64,000 bases of DNA from an uncultured Photobacterium sp. (GTDB lineage: Bacteria; Pseudomonadota; Gammaproteobacteria; Enterobacterales; Vibrionaceae): contig NZ_CANMZV010000018.1 in the NCBI RefSeq assembly GCF_947502415.1, positions 35,645 to 99,644 of the forward strand, given 5' to 3'. Positions 62,863-64,000 of the stretch are shown in pieces. Position numbers and translations under genes: made by a program. The number at the start of each line of letters is the position of its first letter. The stretch's first letter is position 1. The notes beneath the pieces were generated by a model, which made no database searches, was not told where the DNA came from, and saw nothing but the letters and a program-made list of their open reading frames with translations.

Positions 62863-63729
62863 TCAAGATAGTTTTTTCTTTAGTTCACTTACATTGAACA
62901 ATCGAAATTCGAGACTATTATAAATCATTTTTCTAACTTTATCTTTAGGCAATACTTCTCTATAGACATTTTCATAAACCTTTTGTTTATTAACTGATGA
63001 TTGGTACTCTTTTCCTTTTTTAACATAAGTTTCCACCTTCATGATTGGTTTTTCATTACCACTCGTGTACACTTCAGTTTCTGTTCTGTCATAACTTTTA
63101 TTAAAAAAGACAAAATGCCCTGCATCAAAATGAGAATCTCGTGAAGAACACTCACCACAACCTTCCTTCATCGATTTAAATCTACGTCCATCAGCTTTTA
63201 GCAATAACTTAAAGCTTGAAATGAAACCTAACAAATTATCAGACACTTTATCGACTTCACTTACATAAAGTTTATATTCTGTATCACAGTTAAGATGTTT
63301 AAGAGCCATTGCCAACTTGATAGCTACAACTTTATGATATCCTTTAGTTTTGCTAACAACATGCCGGTCCTCACCAGGCCTAATTGCTTTCAGATCTGTG
63401 ATTTTTTTAGATTTTCTTCCGTAAAATGAATCTTCGATACCTATCTCTGTATGTCCCGATGAATGCTGAGGAGTTTCATAGTAACAACAGATCTCCGAAT
63501 CAGATGAAAGCAATACAAGGTTTTTACCATGATTTAAATTCCACCCTTTTCTTTCTAACTGATACTGTCTAAAAGTTGCAAGTCTATCAATCACCATATC
63601 AGAAATAATATGGTGAGCATCTAAAGTTCCTGTTTTAAGATTTAACGGATTATTCTCACGAAGGGCCTTACTTGCTAAAAGATAAGAATCTGCTTCACGC
63701 TGAATTATACCTTCTAATTCTTTAATCAT
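62863..63729 (-). CDS. AHH-motif nuclease (polymorphic toxin)
   Basis: 288 residues. The AHH (HNH/Endo VII-type) nuclease signature is A-H-H at residues 38-40 in GTLDAHHIISDMV, followed by NLNHGKNLVLLSSD and HSSGHTEIG, the catalytic region of AHH toxins. The C-terminal 170 residues are unusual: a CGEC pair near 190 (EGCGECSSRDSHFDAGHF) and a basic tail (YVKKGKEYQ). No signal peptide, so delivery by T6SS, T5SS or other export is unknown. The ATG overlaps the upstream stop (ATGA). Upstream and downstream partners make a toxin-immunity cassette. Confidence 0.7.
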   Translation of the reverse strand: MIKELEGIIQREADSYLLASKALRENNPLNLKTGTLDAHHIISDMVIDRLATFRQYQLERKGWNLNHGKNLVLLSSDSEICCYYETPQHSSGHTEIGIEDSFYGRKSKKITDLKAIRPGEDRHVVSKTKGYHKVVAIKLAMALKHLNCDTEYKLYVSEVDKVSDNLLGFISSFKLLLKADGRRFKSMKEGCGECSSRDSHFDAGHFVFFNKSYDRTETEVYTSGNEKPIMKVETYVKKGKEYQSSVNKQKVYENVYREVLPKDKVRKMIYNSLEFRLFNVSELKKKLS

Positions 63730-64000
63730 TTCTTTTTTGCTCTATTTTTAAGAGCATCTTTACACTGCCCTTTTTTCGTACCTGAAATTCTTTTACAAAT
63801 TTCACATATCTTAGGCTTTTTATCATTTTCCTCATTAGCCGTATCCTCACTTCTACCTGACTGTGACGATTTACCTGTATTATGTTTTGTCTTCGCCGGA
63901 TATTTTTTTTCGCTCTTTCCTAAAATTCGAGAAAACAGGTCATCAAACTCCCCCATTGCTTGCTGAAGCTTATCTGGCACCATCTTATCGACAATCTTCA
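63726..64000 (-). CDS. C-terminal part of an unidentified protein, truncated by window edge
   Basis: The minus-strand frame is open to the window edge; an ATG at 63983 is internal because upstream codons (AAG, GTC, GAT, ATT) continue it. The visible 90 residues are highly charged with a low-complexity stretch (SSQSGRSEDTANEENDKK) and a Cys motif C-E-I-C near the end followed by CKDALKNRAKKK. It overlaps the nuclease start by four bases, so it belongs to the same operon and probably is the delivery or N-terminal toxin part. Identity cannot be decided without upstream sequence. Confidence 0.55.
   Translation of the reverse strand, partial: KIVDKMVPDKLQQAMGEFDDLFSRILGKSEKKYPAKTKHNTGKSSQSGRSEDTANEENDKKPKICEICKRISGTKKGQCKDALKNRAKKK

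Overview
The window reads as a chromosomal segment of a marine gammaproteobacterium, most likely Vibrionaceae (Photobacterium-like). The evidence is the gene repertoire (purT with a PurR box, tpm, an NsrR-controlled ygbA, arfA, rnk, several POT peptide transporters, an MSHA-type prepilin, a GH19 chitinase) and gene content familiar from that family. The genus is an inference. No rRNA, tRNA, CRISPR array or intact insertion sequence was seen.

Left part, 1-21,981: mainly metabolic and transport genes. These are a partial EamA permease, a small outer-membrane barrel protein, purT, tpm, ygbA, a lipoprotein, a pentaheme cytochrome c, two tandem POT-like transporters that arose by duplication, a lipoprotein alpha/beta hydrolase, rnk, arfA, a LysR regulator, a TRIC-type channel, dtpA behind a CRP-like site, and a tightly overlapping five-gene tripartite ABC efflux operon (adaptor, TolC-like, two MacB-like permeases, ATPase).

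Middle part, 22,000-41,700: mostly single genes separated by clear hairpin terminators. They include a GNAT-YoaP fusion, a U32 peptidase, a SIMPL protein, an unusual NadE-like enzyme with a hydrophobic insert, a four-fold repeat protein, an orphan structured RNA candidate near 30.2-30.4 kb, a cystatin-like protein, a prolyl oligopeptidase lipoprotein, an HD hydrolase, a class C beta-lactamase-like lipoprotein and a secreted GH19 chitinase with a chitin-binding module.

Right part, 41,700-64,000: accessory in character. It holds a run of small enzymes (three GNATs, GST, DUF4440, DUF2167, a P-loop kinase, an epimerase, an MBL hydrolase, a small kinase-like protein), a broken MerR regulator, and a 3,263-residue Ig-repeat lipoprotein with a nearly identical 214-bp internal repeat of different base composition. 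Divergent from it is a membrane-anchored M23 endopeptidase. At the right edge sits a polymorphic toxin cassette: the tail of an unidentified gene, an AHH-motif nuclease, two Imm11/DUF1629-like immunity candidates, and a possible remnant of a third.

The most promising places for something undescribed are the toxin-immunity cassette, the orphan RNA, the NadE-like enzyme with its insert, and the four-fold repeat protein. Function calls rest on motif and family recognition by eye; no database search was possible.
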